A DNA stretch of 64,000 nucleotides from Corynebacterium sp. (GTDB lineage: Bacteria > Actinomycetota > Actinomycetes > Mycobacteriales > Mycobacteriaceae): assembly GCF_030532325.1 (NCBI RefSeq), contig NZ_JAUNLS010000001.1, positions 1 to 64,000 on the forward strand. Direction: 5' to 3'. How positions within the stretch are numbered: position 1 is the stretch's first letter; the number at the start of each line of letters is the position of its first letter. Both the position numbers and the translations under genes were made by a program. Of this stretch, positions 18,202-27,647 are shown piece after piece. Below the pieces are notes generated by a model. It made no database searches and had not been told where the DNA came from. It was given only the letters and a program-made list of their open reading frames with translations.

Positions 18202-18543
18202 ATGAGCATCGCCGACTCTGTCCTTGACGAAGATAACGCCCAGCACCTCGCCCACACCTTCCGCGCCCTAGCCAACCCCATCCGCCTGCACATCCTCTCC
18301 GTCCTCGCCGCCAAGCACGATCACAGCTGGACCAGCGAAAGGATGCAGCAGGGCTTCGGCTTAAGCCAATCCACCGTGCATTACCACCTCGCCGCACTGC
18401 AGAAGGGCGGGTTGGTCGTCGCCGAGCGCTCCCGCCCCAGCTCACTGACCACCTACACGCTCAACGACGCCACCTTCCGTCAACTGCGCGAGCTCTTCCA
18501 TCTCGCCCGCCGCTACCACCGCAGTTTCTGGGAAACCTTGTAG
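18202..18543 (+). CDS. ArsR-type winged-helix transcriptional regulator
   Basis: 113 residues with the HTH pattern TFRALANPIRLHILSVL, then SQSTVHYHLAALQKGGLVVAE and a wing. No cysteine pair for metal sensing is visible, so the inducer is unknown. TAGATT lies six bases before the ATG, so the mRNA is probably leaderless. It stands alone between the barstar gene and the convergent dgt. Confidence 0.8.
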   Translation: MSIADSVLDEDNAQHLAHTFRALANPIRLHILSVLAAKHDHSWTSERMQQGFGLSQSTVHYHLAALQKGGLVVAERSRPSSLTTYTLNDATFRQLRELFHLARRYHRSFWETL

Positions 18544-18711
18544 CCCTTCCGCATAGAGACACGCCCCGCTTTAATGAAACCGTAGGCCCCTTATTGAAAA
18601 CGGAAAAGTTCGATTTAGCGCGTGAAGGCATCCCACCGCTCGCGCGGTACCACTGTGGTTGGTGTGACTGCGCGCACAAGCACACCGCATCAGCGCCCCG
18701 AAAAAGGACAC

Positions 18712-20031
18712 TCAGCCCAGAAAGCCGGAGTACTCCGCAGTGCGACGGGCCAGGCGCTCCAGGCGGGACTCCGTCATGGAGGCGATCTGATCCACGATGA
18801 CGCGCTGGCGCTCGGCGTCGCTCTCCGCGCGGTGCCACCACAGGCGGAACATCGGGTCCAGCGCTCCCGGCGCGCCGGCGGAGAGATAATCAAAGACCCG
18901 GTAGATGCGCTCGCGCTGGCGGTCCTGGCGGGCCAGGTGCACCGGCTCATCCATGACGTAGAGCACCGCGATGGTCTTGAGCAGTGTGACCTCAGACTGC
19001 AGGAGCTTGGGCACCACCAGTCGGCCGTGCTGCCGGCCAAGCTGCGCGTTGGCCTCCGTGGTGGCGGCAATGGTCGCGCCCACGTAGCGTCCCACGAGCT
19101 CAGAGGTCATCGCTTTGAGCTGAGTGTAGGAGCGCAGGGAGAAGTCGAAGTCCCCCACCGCGTTGATGATGGGAAGCTCGCGGAGGGAGGCGGCGGCGTC
19201 GAGAAGCTCGGCGGCCGTACCGCCAAAGGCCTTCGCGCCCTTCTCCGCCAGGGCGGCCAGCTCCACCAGGTCCCAGAGCACGGTCAGCGAAATGCGCCCG
19301 GAGACGATACCATCCTCGACGTCGTGGACGGAGTAGGCGATGTCATCGGACCAGTCCATCGTCTGCGCCTCCATGGAGGGGCGCTGATCCTCGTGGCCCT
19401 CGCGCAGCCAGGCCAGAAGCTCGGCGTCCTCGTCGTAGCAGCCGTACTTGCGGTTGACGCTGCCGTCGGGATTGGTCTTGGTGCGCGGGTACTTGCAGGC
19501 CGCATCGAGCGAGGCGCGGGTGAGGTTAAGGCCAAAGGAATTATCTTGCTCGTCCACCACCTTTGGCTCCAGCCTGGCCAGGATGCGCAGCGTCTGCGCG
19601 TTACCCTCGAAGCCGCCGCAGTCCTGGGCCACCTCGTTGAGCGCGTTTTCGCCGTTGTGGCCGTAGGGCGGGTGCCCGATGTCATGGGTCAGCCCCGCCA
19701 TATCGCAGAGGTCTGGGTCCAGGCCCAGGCCCGAGCCGATGCCACGGGCGATCTGGCCCACCTCCAGGGAGTGGGTCAGGCGCGTGCGCGGGGTGTCGCC
19801 GTCGCGCGGGCCCACCACCTGGGTCTTATCCGCCAGCCGGCGCAGCGCCGCCGAGTGCAGCACGCGCGCGCGATCCCTGGCAAAGACCCCGCGGTGGTCG
19901 GGGGCCGTATCCGCGCCGTGCCCCTGGTTGTTCCCGTGAGATCCCCTGTGGTATTCGGAGCCCTTGGGGCCCTCGTGGAAACGGCGGGCGGCATCGCTGG
20001 CGGTGTACTCATAGCCGGTGTTGAAGCTCAC
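18712..20031 (-). CDS. dgt: Deoxyguanosinetriphosphate triphosphohydrolase-like protein (HD domain)
   Basis: Hydrolyses dNTPs to deoxynucleosides and triphosphate, helping control the dNTP pool; cytosolic. 439 residues with RTRLTHSLEVGQIARGIG and the HD pair in GLTHDIGHPPYGHNGE, the metal site of the HD superfamily. GTG at 20031 is the likely start (MSFNTGYEY). It lies in the same orientation as dnaG, a neighbourhood usual in corynebacteria. Confidence 0.92.
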   Translation of the reverse strand: MSFNTGYEYTASDAARRFHEGPKGSEYHRGSHGNNQGHGADTAPDHRGVFARDRARVLHSAALRRLADKTQVVGPRDGDTPRTRLTHSLEVGQIARGIGSGLGLDPDLCDMAGLTHDIGHPPYGHNGENALNEVAQDCGGFEGNAQTLRILARLEPKVVDEQDNSFGLNLTRASLDAACKYPRTKTNPDGSVNRKYGCYDEDAELLAWLREGHEDQRPSMEAQTMDWSDDIAYSVHDVEDGIVSGRISLTVLWDLVELAALAEKGAKAFGGTAAELLDAAASLRELPIINAVGDFDFSLRSYTQLKAMTSELVGRYVGATIAATTEANAQLGRQHGRLVVPKLLQSEVTLLKTIAVLYVMDEPVHLARQDRQRERIYRVFDYLSAGAPGALDPMFRLWWHRAESDAERQRVIVDQIASMTESRLERLARRTAEYSGFLG

Positions 20032-20068
20032 GGGGCTTAAGTCTATGCGCCGGACCGCGCGTGCGGGC

Positions 20069-20737
20069 CTAGTCAGCGGGCGTTTCTTCCTGGCCTGCTA
20101 CCTCGTGGCCCAGTCCCCCGTGGCGCAGCACCTCGTGGCGCAACCGCCTGCTGGGCCGGATGAGTGCTTCGACCCGGTGCAGCGCGCTACGCACCGCCGC
20201 GGCCACGCGCTGCCCGGCCAGCTTCTCTATGCCAAAGACCACCAGCCCACCGGCCTCGTGGGCGAGGTAGCGCCACCAGGCCGGCGCCCCGGTGGGCGTG
20301 GGATAGCCGCGCGCCCCCACCACCGTGGCGCCAAACCCTTGCTCGCGGGCCAGCAGCCAGGCGCGCAGCCGGTGCAGCGGATCGGTCACGATGAGCACCT
20401 CGCGGTAGGGCAGCTGCTCGTAGACTGCGCGCAGCGAGGCCACCGTGTCGTTGCCTTGCGCCACCGCAATAACTGTGCCGCTGGAGTCTGGCTGGTTGTG
20501 TTGATAGCGCTGGTCGAGGTAGCGCTTGCCGGTGCCGGCCTCGGTGAAGCGGTCCCCCGGCAGCTTGCCGCCCACGGTGACGATGGGTGGGGGCGCGGGA
20601 AAGCTCTGTGCTTGTTCGAAGGCCTCGTCGAGGCGGGCGCGCAGGATGCGGGAGGGGCGGCCGTCGTATTGCGCAGCGCCGAGCACGATGATCGCCTGCG
20701 GGCGGGGTGTGCGGCGGCGCGAACTCTGAAGACTCAT
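20069..20737 (-). CDS. YdcF/SanA-family (DUF218) protein
   Basis: 222 residues with the DUF218 core: AIIVLGAAQYDGRPS near the start, VTVGGK, then NDTVASLRAV and VLIVTDPLHRLRA. The family binds nucleotide-like or S-adenosyl ligands and is often linked to envelope function, but no reaction is established. The C-terminal 50 residues are basic and low in conserved motifs. It precedes dgt on the same strand and is divergent from the TPM-domain gene. Confidence 0.8.
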   Translation of the reverse strand: MSLQSSRRRTPRPQAIIVLGAAQYDGRPSRILRARLDEAFEQAQSFPAPPPIVTVGGKLPGDRFTEAGTGKRYLDQRYQHNQPDSSGTVIAVAQGNDTVASLRAVYEQLPYREVLIVTDPLHRLRAWLLAREQGFGATVVGARGYPTPTGAPAWWRYLAHEAGGLVVFGIEKLAGQRVAAAVRSALHRVEALIRPSRRLRHEVLRHGGLGHEVAGQEETPAD

Positions 20738-20764
20738 GTGGGGCTGATGGGTATCCTTGTTGGC

Positions 20765-22771
20765 ATGACTTTTTCTGCCAGCTCCTGTGCACGCTTGGGA
20801 CGCGGCGCCATCGCGGCGCTCATCATCGGCCTCGGGTCCACTGCCCCGCAGGCCTGGGCCAGCGAGACGATTCTAGCCGCTGATGCCTCCACCATCACCG
20901 CCAAGGTGACCGACGAGGCCGGAGTTCTCTCCTCCGCGGACGTCTCCTCCCTGGAGGAGCAGCTCAAGGACCTGCAGAAGAACCAGGGCCGCATCCTCTA
21001 CATTGTCTTTGCCGATACCCTGCCGGGCAGCGCGGAGGACTTCGCCCGCCAGGTGGTGGAGGACAAGGGCCCCAACTCCGCGGTCTACGTGGTGGGTGTC
21101 AGCGACCGCAAGGTGGGCGTGCAAACCGGCAGCGAGTGGCCCCAGGGCAGGCTCGATTCCATGTACGAGGCCGCGCAGTCCAAGCTGGCCGAGGATGACT
21201 TTGCTGGCTCCGCCACGGCCCTCGTGGATGCGGCTGCCGGCGGTTCTGGCTCCGGCTCAGGCGGGGGCTCTGGAGCGGGCTGGCTGGCCGGCGGCGTGGG
21301 CGCCCTGGCGCTGGCCGGCGGTGGTATTGCCGTGGCCTCGCGCCGCAAGACCAAGAAGGACTCCGCCGCCACCCTGGAATCCGCCCGCGCCATCGAGCCG
21401 GGTAATACCTCGCGCCTGGAGCGCCTGGACCTGCCCACCCTGGAGAAGCTGGCCCAGGAGGAGCTGGTCTCTACCGATGAGTCCATCCGCCGCGGCAAGG
21501 AGGAGCTGGACATCGCCATGGCGGAGTTTGGCCCGGAGCGCACTCGCGCGTTTACCCGCGCCATGAACCACTCCACCACCACCCTGCGCCGCGCCTTCGA
21601 GTTGCAGCAGCGCCTGGATGATGCCATCCCGGAGACCGAGGAGGAGCGCCGCCGCATGCTGGTGGAGATCGTCTCCTCCTGTGGGCTGGCGGATAAAGCG
21701 CTCGATGAGCAGGCGGCGGATTTTGCGCAGATGCGCAACCTGCTCATTAACTCCTCCTCCAAGCTGGATGAGCTCACCCAGCGCAGCGTGGACATCCGCA
21801 CCCGCCTACCCCAGGCCCAGGACAAGCTCGCTGCGCTGCAGGCCTCCTATGAGGCCACGATGCTCGAGGCCATCGCGGAGAACCCGCAGATGGCCCAGGT
21901 CTCCCTCGACGAGGCCGAAAAACTGCTCAGCCAGGGCCGCGAGATCGCCGCCCAGCCCGCCGGCCAACAGGGCGGCCTGGTGGCCGCCATCCGGGATTCA
22001 GAGCACGCCCTCGAGGTGGCGGACCGCCTGCTGGCCGGCGTGGAGAACGCAGAGAGCTCCATCGCCACCGCCAAGGCCGGCCTGCAGGATCTCATTGCTG
22101 AAGTGGAATCCGAGGTGGCCGAGGCCCAGCAGCTAGAAAGCCAGGGCAAGCGCCAGGGCACCGAGGCTGACTGGGAGGCGCTGGACGCCGTGGTGGCGCG
22201 CGCCAGCCGCACCGCCGAGCGCGCCCGCCAGCACGGCAGCGCCGATCCCCTCTCCTGCTACACGGAGCTGACCTCCATCGACTCGGAGCTCGACGAGCTT
22301 CTCGACGCCGTCCGCGAGGCCACCTCCACCCACTCCCGCCAGCTGCAGATGCTCGAGCAGCAGCTCGCGGTGGCGCAGTCCACCATCCAGGCCGCGGAGG
22401 ATCTCATCTCCACCCGCGGGCGTGTGGTGGGCGCGCCCGCCCGCACTGCGCTGGCCGACGCCAAACGGCTCCACGCCCAGGCCTTGCAGGCCCGCGGCAC
22501 GGATACCCGCCTGGCCTTGGACACCGCCCGCCAGGCCGTTGCCGCCGCCCAGGCTGCGGCCAACCGCGCCCAGCAGGACGTGGATTCCTACCGCCGCCAG
22601 CAGCAGCGCCGGCAAGCCAGCTCCACCGCGGGCGACATCCTCACCGGCATGGTCATTGGCCAGATGCTGGGCGGGGGTCATCACCACGGTGGCGGCTTCG
22701 GTGGTGGCTTTGGGGGCGGCAGCTTCGGCGGGGGCGGCGGAGGCGGCGGCTTCCGCGGCGGCTCCTTCTAG
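20765..22771 (+). CDS. Secreted/membrane TPM-domain protein with coiled coil and Gly-rich tail
   Basis: 668 residues. A signal peptide (about 1-32) is followed by a TPM domain (about 48-165, with LYIVFADTLPG), a Gly/Ser linker and one membrane helix (about 182-200). A ~400-residue Ala/Glu/Gln-rich, coiled-coil-like cytosolic region follows. The end is Gly-rich with a GGGHHHGGGFGGGF-type repeat. ATG 20765 is chosen because TATCCT lies seven bases upstream. Related actinobacterial proteins are annotated as TPM-domain proteins of unknown envelope function. Confidence 0.8.
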   Translation: MTFSASSCARLGRGAIAALIIGLGSTAPQAWASETILAADASTITAKVTDEAGVLSSADVSSLEEQLKDLQKNQGRILYIVFADTLPGSAEDFARQVVEDKGPNSAVYVVGVSDRKVGVQTGSEWPQGRLDSMYEAAQSKLAEDDFAGSATALVDAAAGGSGSGSGGGSGAGWLAGGVGALALAGGGIAVASRRKTKKDSAATLESARAIEPGNTSRLERLDLPTLEKLAQEELVSTDESIRRGKEELDIAMAEFGPERTRAFTRAMNHSTTTLRRAFELQQRLDDAIPETEEERRRMLVEIVSSCGLADKALDEQAADFAQMRNLLINSSSKLDELTQRSVDIRTRLPQAQDKLAALQASYEATMLEAIAENPQMAQVSLDEAEKLLSQGREIAAQPAGQQGGLVAAIRDSEHALEVADRLLAGVENAESSIATAKAGLQDLIAEVESEVAEAQQLESQGKRQGTEADWEALDAVVARASRTAERARQHGSADPLSCYTELTSIDSELDELLDAVREATSTHSRQLQMLEQQLAVAQSTIQAAEDLISTRGRVVGAPARTALADAKRLHAQALQARGTDTRLALDTARQAVAAAQAAANRAQQDVDSYRRQQQRRQASSTAGDILTGMVIGQMLGGGHHHGGGFGGGFGGGSFGGGGGGGGFRGGSF

Positions 22772-22792
22772 AGCTGGTTAAAGGGCTCGCCC

Positions 22793-23269
22793 TTAGGTGC
22801 GGATGGCGCGGTGGGGGCCGTCGACAAGCAGGCAGCAGTAGCTGATGAACACCGCATCCCGCGGCAGGAGCTCGGCGTCCTCGGCGGTGGCGGTCATCAT
22901 GATGCCCTCGCGGGTGTGCCGGGTGCGTGCCACCTCCACCCCGCGCGGGTTGAGGATGCGCCGCTCGCGGCGGAAGGGGTTGATGCGCTTGAGCGTGTAG
23001 ACCCGCCCGCGGCAATCGGCCACCAGGGTGCCCACGGTGAGGTACTTCTGCTCCGCGGTAAACAGCTGCCCGGTGCCGGACATGGCCTGCACGCTAAAGG
23101 TCACCGAGCCCTGCTCCAGGGAGGTCTTCTCCACCAGGAAGCGCTCGTGGGCCGCAGAGGGCAGGGCGTCCGTCATGGAGATGACCCCGCCGAGCTCGCT
23201 GGCGATGAGCACCCCGTTGGCGTCGACAAGCTCGTTGCCGCGCCACTGCCACTGCTGCGCCTCGGCCAT
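22793..23269 (-). CDS. Conserved-looking protein of unknown function
   Basis: 158 residues without a motif I recognise. It is beta-rich, with basic RRERRILNPRGVEVAR in the middle and no signal peptide. It follows the next gene upstream by only four bases, which in turn overlaps glyS, so all three are probably one transcript. The plan (a series of short strands about a 'variable-G-x-V' pattern) is shared with the adjacent protein, suggesting both could be tubby/LURP-like beta-barrel folds, but this is a guess. Confidence 0.6.
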   Translation of the reverse strand: MAEAQQWQWRGNELVDANGVLIASELGGVISMTDALPSAAHERFLVEKTSLEQGSVTFSVQAMSGTGQLFTAEQKYLTVGTLVADCRGRVYTLKRINPFRRERRILNPRGVEVARTRHTREGIMMTATAEDAELLPRDAVFISYCCLLVDGPHRAIRT

Positions 23270-23273
23270 GACG

Positions 23274-23792
23274 CTAGATAAGCACCGCGATAACGGCCAC
23301 GATGGAGCACAGCACCAGGGTGGCGATGATGGGCAGGGCCTTGGACTGGGTGCGTGCCTCCAGGATGGCGCGAGTGAACCAGCTTAAGCCGGCCACCTCG
23401 GCGTGGGTGAGGTCGCCCTCGTCGCTGCGCTCCTCGCCCTCGAACTCCAGGACGGCCCTGCGCACCCCGGAGTTCTTGGAGCTGAACTGGGCAATCTTGG
23501 TGCCGTTGACGTCTTCGACGATCCACTCGCCGCCGGCCTCGTTGATGAAGGAGAAGGTTCGCCCGTCCAGGGAGGCCTCCAGGCGGGAATCCCGGGCGAG
23601 CTTGCCGGAGAGCCAAAACACGCGGCCATCACCCAGCGTGGCAGAGGCCCCCAGATCATTGATGTCCAGGCGCCAGAAGTCACCCTCGACCTCGGCCGAG
23701 CGCGGCTGGAAGTTGCCCAGGGTCTCCGGCCCCTCCTCCACGAGGAGGACCGGGTTCTCCTTATCGCTGCGGTCCCAGCTGGTGTAATGCAT
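23274..23792 (-). CDS. Protein of unknown function with C-terminal membrane anchor
   Basis: 172 residues: a beta-rich soluble part with paired Gly/Asp turns (DGRVFWLSGKL, DGRTFSFINEAGG) and a single hydrophobic helix at the very end (about 153-172), so it may be tail-anchored with its bulk in the cytosol. Its start overlaps the glyS stop (TAATG), showing co-translation with glycyl-tRNA synthetase. No family recognised. Confidence 0.6.
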   Translation of the reverse strand: MHYTSWDRSDKENPVLLVEEGPETLGNFQPRSAEVEGDFWRLDINDLGASATLGDGRVFWLSGKLARDSRLEASLDGRTFSFINEAGGEWIVEDVNGTKIAQFSSKNSGVRRAVLEFEGEERSDEGDLTHAEVAGLSWFTRAILEARTQSKALPIIATLVLCSIVAVIAVLI

Positions 23793-25171
23793 TAGCAGCC
23801 GACCAAACGCGCAGCCAGGTAAGCCTCGAGCTCGTCAATCTTGACGCGCTCCTGCTCCATGGTGTCGCGCTCGCGCACGGTCACGGCGCCGTCCTCGAGG
23901 GAGTCGAAGTCGTAGGTCACGCAGAAGGGGGTGCCAATCTCATCCTGGCGGCGGTAGCGGCGGCCGATGGCACCGGAGGTATCGAACTCCACGTTCCAGT
24001 TGGCGCGCAGCTTCGAGGCCAGCTCGCGGGCCGGGGTAGACAGCTCCTCCTTCTTCGACAGCGGCAGCACGGCCACCTTGACCGGGGCCAGGCGGCGGTC
24101 CAGGCGCAGCACCACGCGCTTGTCGGTGCCGCCCTTGGCGTTGGGAACCTCTTCCTCGTCGTAGGCGTCCACCAGGAAGGCCATCATGGAGCGGCCCAGG
24201 CCGGCGGCCGGCTCGATGACGTAGGGGATCCAGCGCTCGCCGGTCTCCTGGTCAAAGTAGGACAGGTCCTCGCCCGAGCCCTTGGAGTGCACGGAGAGGT
24301 CGTAGTCGGTACGGTTGGCCACGCCCTCCAGCTCGCCCCACTTAGAGCCCTTGAAGCCGAAGGCGTACTCAACGTCCACGGTGCGCTTGGAGTAGTGGGA
24401 GAGCTTCTCCTTGGGGTGCTCGTAGAGGCGCAGGTTCTCCTCCTTGATGCCCAGATCGATGTACCACTGGAAGCGGTCATCGATCCAGTACTGGTGCCAC
24501 TGCTCGTCCTCGCCCGGCTTGACAAAGAACTCCATCTCCATCTGCTCAAACTCGCGGGTACGGAAGATGAAGTTGCCCGGGGTGATCTCGTTGCGGAAGG
24601 ACTTGCCGATGTTGGCAATGCCAAACGGCGGCTTCAGACGCGCCGAGGTCATGACGTTCTTGAAGTTAACAAAGATGCCCTGGGCGGTCTCCGGGCGCAG
24701 GTAGTGCAGGCCCTGTTCATCGTCGACGGGGCCCAGGAAGGTCTTGAGCAGGCCGGAGAAGGCCTTGGGCTCAGTCCAATCACCGGGCTGGCCGGTCTCC
24801 GGATCGTTGATGTCTGCCAGGCCGTTGGCCGGCTCGTGGCCGTGCTTTTCCTCGTAGGCCTCGATGAGGTGATCGGCGCGGTAGCGCTTACCGGTGTGGC
24901 GGGATTCCACCAGCGGGTCGGTGAAGACCTCAACGTGGCCGGAGGAGACCCACACCTGGCGCGGCTGGATCACGGAGGTGTCCACGCCCACGACGTCCTC
25001 GCGGGACTGGACCATGTGGCGCCACCACTGGCGCTTGATGTTTTCCTTCAGCTCCACGCCGAGCGGGCCGTAGTCCCACGCAGAGCGGGAACCGCCATAG
25101 ATTTCACCTGCCTGATAAACCAATCCACGGCGCTTGCACAGGCTGACAACGGTATCAATGACGGATGCCAT
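23792..25171 (-). CDS. glyS: Glycyl-tRNA synthetase (class II, homodimeric type)
   Basis: Charges tRNA-Gly. 459 residues, the usual size of the alpha2-type enzyme. Motif 1 region [20 protein letters not shown], motif 2 [25 protein letters not shown] (given by its ends FRNE and EFF) and motif 3 [10 protein letters not shown] are visible, followed by an anticodon-binding domain (KVAVLPL). ATG 25171 has AGAGGAG upstream. Divergent from the ArsR/zur pair and overlapping the next gene by one base. Confidence 0.96.
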   Translation of the reverse strand: MASVIDTVVSLCKRRGLVYQAGEIYGGSRSAWDYGPLGVELKENIKRQWWRHMVQSREDVVGVDTSVIQPRQVWVSSGHVEVFTDPLVESRHTGKRYRADHLIEAYEEKHGHEPANGLADINDPETGQPGDWTEPKAFSGLLKTFLGPVDDEQGLHYLRPETAQGIFVNFKNVMTSARLKPPFGIANIGKSFRNEITPGNFIFRTREFEQMEMEFFVKPGEDEQWHQYWIDDRFQWYIDLGIKEENLRLYEHPKEKLSHYSKRTVDVEYAFGFKGSKWGELEGVANRTDYDLSVHSKGSGEDLSYFDQETGERWIPYVIEPAAGLGRSMMAFLVDAYDEEEVPNAKGGTDKRVVLRLDRRLAPVKVAVLPLSKKEELSTPARELASKLRANWNVEFDTSGAIGRRYRRQDEIGTPFCVTYDFDSLEDGAVTVRERDTMEQERVKIDELEAYLAARLVGC

Positions 25172-25354
25172 AATTTTTTAGACTCCTCTGGAGGGGGACA
25201 GTCGCGGACAATGCGAACTAGTCTAGCGTGCCGCGAATCCGCGCGCGCCGAGACCCCACAAAATTGTATTGTATTTTATACACATTTTTGCATTCTTCGG
25301 GTACAGTATGTGCATATCTCTCAATCAACAGGTTCAAGTTGGAAGGTGTTTCCT

Positions 25355-25657
25355 GTGGTGAATGCCCAAGTCCTAGCGCCGGATTTTGATCTCCCCGCGG
25401 CCGCAACCGTCATCAGTGCGCTCGACTCCCCGCTGCGCATTGCCATCATCCAGCTGCTGGCCCAGCGCGATCACTTTGTCCACGAGCTCGTCACGGCAAC
25501 CAACAAGTCCCAGCCGCTCATCAGCCAGCACCTGCGCGTGCTCAAGCAGGCCGGCCTGGTCTCCTCCACCCGCTCGGGGCGCGAGGTCCTCTACTCCCTG
25601 GCCGCGCCGAAGGTCTTGGCCTTGCTTGCCGACGCCTCCCGCGTCACCCAGCCCTAA
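25355..25657 (+). CDS. ArsR/SmtB-family regulator, probable zinc-responsive repressor paired with Zur
   Basis: About 100 residues with ISALDSPLRIAIIQLLAQRDHFVHELV, the recognition helix QPLISQHLRVLKQAGLV and a basic wing. Histidines near the first helices could be metal ligands. No ATG is suitable; GTG 25355 (or 25358) follows GGAAGG. It lies immediately upstream of zur, the arrangement known in Corynebacterium glutamicum for the znr-zur pair, so a zinc role is inferred from context. An AT-rich stretch with the short inverted repeat TGTAT...ATACA lies at about 25265-25283. Confidence 0.75.
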   Translation: MVNAQVLAPDFDLPAAATVISALDSPLRIAIIQLLAQRDHFVHELVTATNKSQPLISQHLRVLKQAGLVSSTRSGREVLYSLAAPKVLALLADASRVTQP

Positions 25658-25706
25658 ACCCACCCTATCGGGGCCTTATTGGAAATGATTTGGTAAATTA
25701 GTTGTC

Positions 25707-26129
25707 ATGTCCATTCACGACAGCATCCCTAAACTCGGCGTCCGCAACACCAAGCAACGCACCGCCGTCGTGGAGGTCCTGCGCGAACTCGACAAGTTCT
25801 CCTCCGCCAAGGACATCCACAAAGCCCTGCAAGACCGCGAGCTCAAGGTGGGCCTGACCACCGTGTATCGCACCCTCCAATCCCTCTCTGAGATCGACGC
25901 CGTCGACGCCCTCCACATGCCCTCCGGGGAGACGCTCTACCGCCACTGCGAATCAGAGCACCATCACCACCACCTGGTGTGCACCAAGTGCGGGCGCACC
26001 GAGGAAATCGACGGCGGCGCCGTGGAGAAATGGGCCACCCAGGTGGCCACGGACTTCGACTTTGAGATCACCGGCCACGACGCCGAGATCTTCGGCATCT
26101 GCGCCGAGTGTCGCTCCGCTCAAGGGTGA
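25707..26129 (+). CDS. zur: Zinc uptake regulator, Fur family
   Basis: 140 residues: winged-helix N-terminus (TKQRTAVVEVL, TTVYRTLQSL) and a C-terminal metal domain with the His-rich HHHHH segment, CTKC and CAEC for the structural zinc. It represses zinc-import genes when zinc is bound. TAAATT lies seven bases before the ATG, suggesting a leaderless mRNA. The stop codon sits inside a 20-bp perfect palindrome shared with the end of uppS. The start is 49 bases past the ArsR gene. Confidence 0.9.
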   Translation: MSIHDSIPKLGVRNTKQRTAVVEVLRELDKFSSAKDIHKALQDRELKVGLTTVYRTLQSLSEIDAVDALHMPSGETLYRHCESEHHHHHLVCTKCGRTEEIDGGAVEKWATQVATDFDFEITGHDAEIFGICAECRSAQG

Positions 26130-26144
26130 AGTAGCTACTTCACC
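26125..26144. terminator. 20-bp perfect palindrome between convergent zur and uppS
   Basis: GGTGAAGTAGCTACTTCACC spans the zur stop codon. Its right half (AGCTACTTCACC) is repeated directly to form the last codons of uppS on the other strand. It could be a bidirectional terminator without a long T tract, or an operator. Confidence 0.45.
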
Positions 26145-26146
26145 AG

Positions 26147-26899
26147 CTACTTCACCCCGCCGAAGCGCCTATCGCGGCGCGCATACTCCTCGACCGCCGC
26201 AAAGAGATCCTGAGGGGTGAAATCCGGGAAGAGCTTGTCCTGGTAGATCATCTCTGCGTAGGCCGACTGCCACAGCAGGAAGTTCGAGGTCCTCTTCTCC
26301 CCCGAGGGGCGCAGGAAAAGATCCACATCCGGCATGCCCGGGTCATACATCACCGAGCTCACCGTGGACTCCGTAATCGCCGAGGGGGAAATCTCCCCGC
26401 GGGCGGCGCGCTCGGCGAGGACCCGGATGGCGTCGACAAGCTCCGCCCTACCGCCGTAATTGACGCACATCGCCAGCGTCATCCGCGTATTGCCCTTGGT
26501 CAGCTCCTCGGCGGCCTCCAGCTCCTTAATCACCGAGCGCCACAGGCGCGGGCGGCGGCCCGCCCACACCACGCGCACGCCGCGCTCGTTGAGCCACTCG
26601 CGCTGGCGGCGCAGCACGTCGCGGTTGAAGCCCATGAGGAAGCGCACCTCCTCCGGGCTGCGGCGCCAGTTCTCCGTGGAGAAGGCGTAAGCCGACAGGT
26701 ACGGGATGCCCATGGACAGGCAGGCATCGACGACGTCGAGAAGCACAGCCTCCCCACGCCGGTGGCCCTCGGTGCGCTTCATGCCGCGCTCCTCGGCCCA
26801 GCGGCCGTTGCCGTCCATGACCAGCGCGATGTGGCGGGGAAGAAACTCCTCCGGAATAGCCGGGGGATGCAGAACTCGGTTCGGGTCAGGCGTAATCAC
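26147..26899 (-). CDS. uppS: Cis-prenyl diphosphate synthase (decaprenyl/undecaprenyl diphosphate synthase)
   Basis: Elongates a short allylic diphosphate with isopentenyl diphosphate to make the lipid carrier for cell-wall glycans. 250 residues with [13 protein letters not shown] (catalytic Asp), GHRRG, the [10 protein letters not shown] region and the C-terminal [18 protein letters not shown]. In mycobacteria the recO-linked homologue is the decaprenyl enzyme, which suggests the same here. It is the last gene of the era-recO-uppS group. Confidence 0.93.
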   Translation of the reverse strand: MITPDPNRVLHPPAIPEEFLPRHIALVMDGNGRWAEERGMKRTEGHRRGEAVLLDVVDACLSMGIPYLSAYAFSTENWRRSPEEVRFLMGFNRDVLRRQREWLNERGVRVVWAGRRPRLWRSVIKELEAAEELTKGNTRMTLAMCVNYGGRAELVDAIRVLAERAARGEISPSAITESTVSSVMYDPGMPDVDLFLRPSGEKRTSNFLLWQSAYAEMIYQDKLFPDFTPQDLFAAVEEYARRDRRFGGVK

Positions 26900-26924
26900 G
26901 GATTACATCCTACTGGGCGCCACC

Positions 26925-27647
26925 CTACTGCTCCATCACGCCCAAGGAAGAAAGCCGGCGCTCCAGGTGCCACTGCAGGTGCGCGCGGATGAGTTGATGC
27001 GCCTCCTGCGCCTGGGCGTGGGTGGGCGAGCTGGCGTGACCGTGGGCCAGCAGCCACATGTGGTGCAAGCTTTCCGGGTCCACCTCCGCGGCCCCCGGCG
27101 GGCGGCACTCGTGGCAGCAGGCCCCGCCGACGGCCGGGTGGAAGGCGTGGTGCGGGCCCGGGCGTTGGCACTGGGCGCAGTCGAAGAGGCTGGGCGCCCA
27201 GCCAGCGTGCGCCATGGCCTGCAGCAGAAAGACGTCGAGGGTCTGCGTGGGCGGCTCGGCCTGCAGCCGGTGCAGCGTGGCGACGGTGAGATCGTAGAGG
27301 AAGGGGTCCCCGGCGGCGTCGGCAAAAGCCAGGCGCTCGGCCGTCTCCAGTGCGGCGCAGGCGCAGGTGTAGCGCTCGTAATCATCGATGATCTGCGCGC
27401 CGAAGTAATCCACGGTGTCCGCCTGCGAGATGGTGTGCAGGTTGCGGCCCGGGTAGAGCTGAACGTCGAGGTTGACAAAGAGCTGCAGGCGGGAGCCGAA
27501 GCGGGACTTCGCGCGGCGCACGCCCTTGGCCACCGCGCGCACCACACCATGGTGGCGGGTGAGCAGGACGATGACGCGATCCGCCTCCCCGAAGTCATAG
27601 GAGCGGATGACCAGCGCGCGGTCCCGGAAAGACTGCCTAGAAGCCAA
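26925..27647 (-). CDS. recO: DNA repair protein RecO
   Basis: Recombination mediator that loads RecA with RecR. About 240 residues: OB-fold N-terminus (SFRDRALVIRSYDFGEADRV) and a C-terminal zinc-type cluster (CAQC and CCHEC). No ATG gives a sensible N-terminus. TTG 27647 (read MASRQSFRDRA) places the conserved region correctly and overlaps the era stop by 11 bases. It lies between era and uppS on the same strand. Confidence 0.9.
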   Translation of the reverse strand: MASRQSFRDRALVIRSYDFGEADRVIVLLTRHHGVVRAVAKGVRRAKSRFGSRLQLFVNLDVQLYPGRNLHTISQADTVDYFGAQIIDDYERYTCACAALETAERLAFADAAGDPFLYDLTVATLHRLQAEPPTQTLDVFLLQAMAHAGWAPSLFDCAQCQRPGPHHAFHPAVGGACCHECRPPGAAEVDPESLHHMWLLAHGHASSPTHAQAQEAHQLIRAHLQWHLERRLSSLGVMEQ

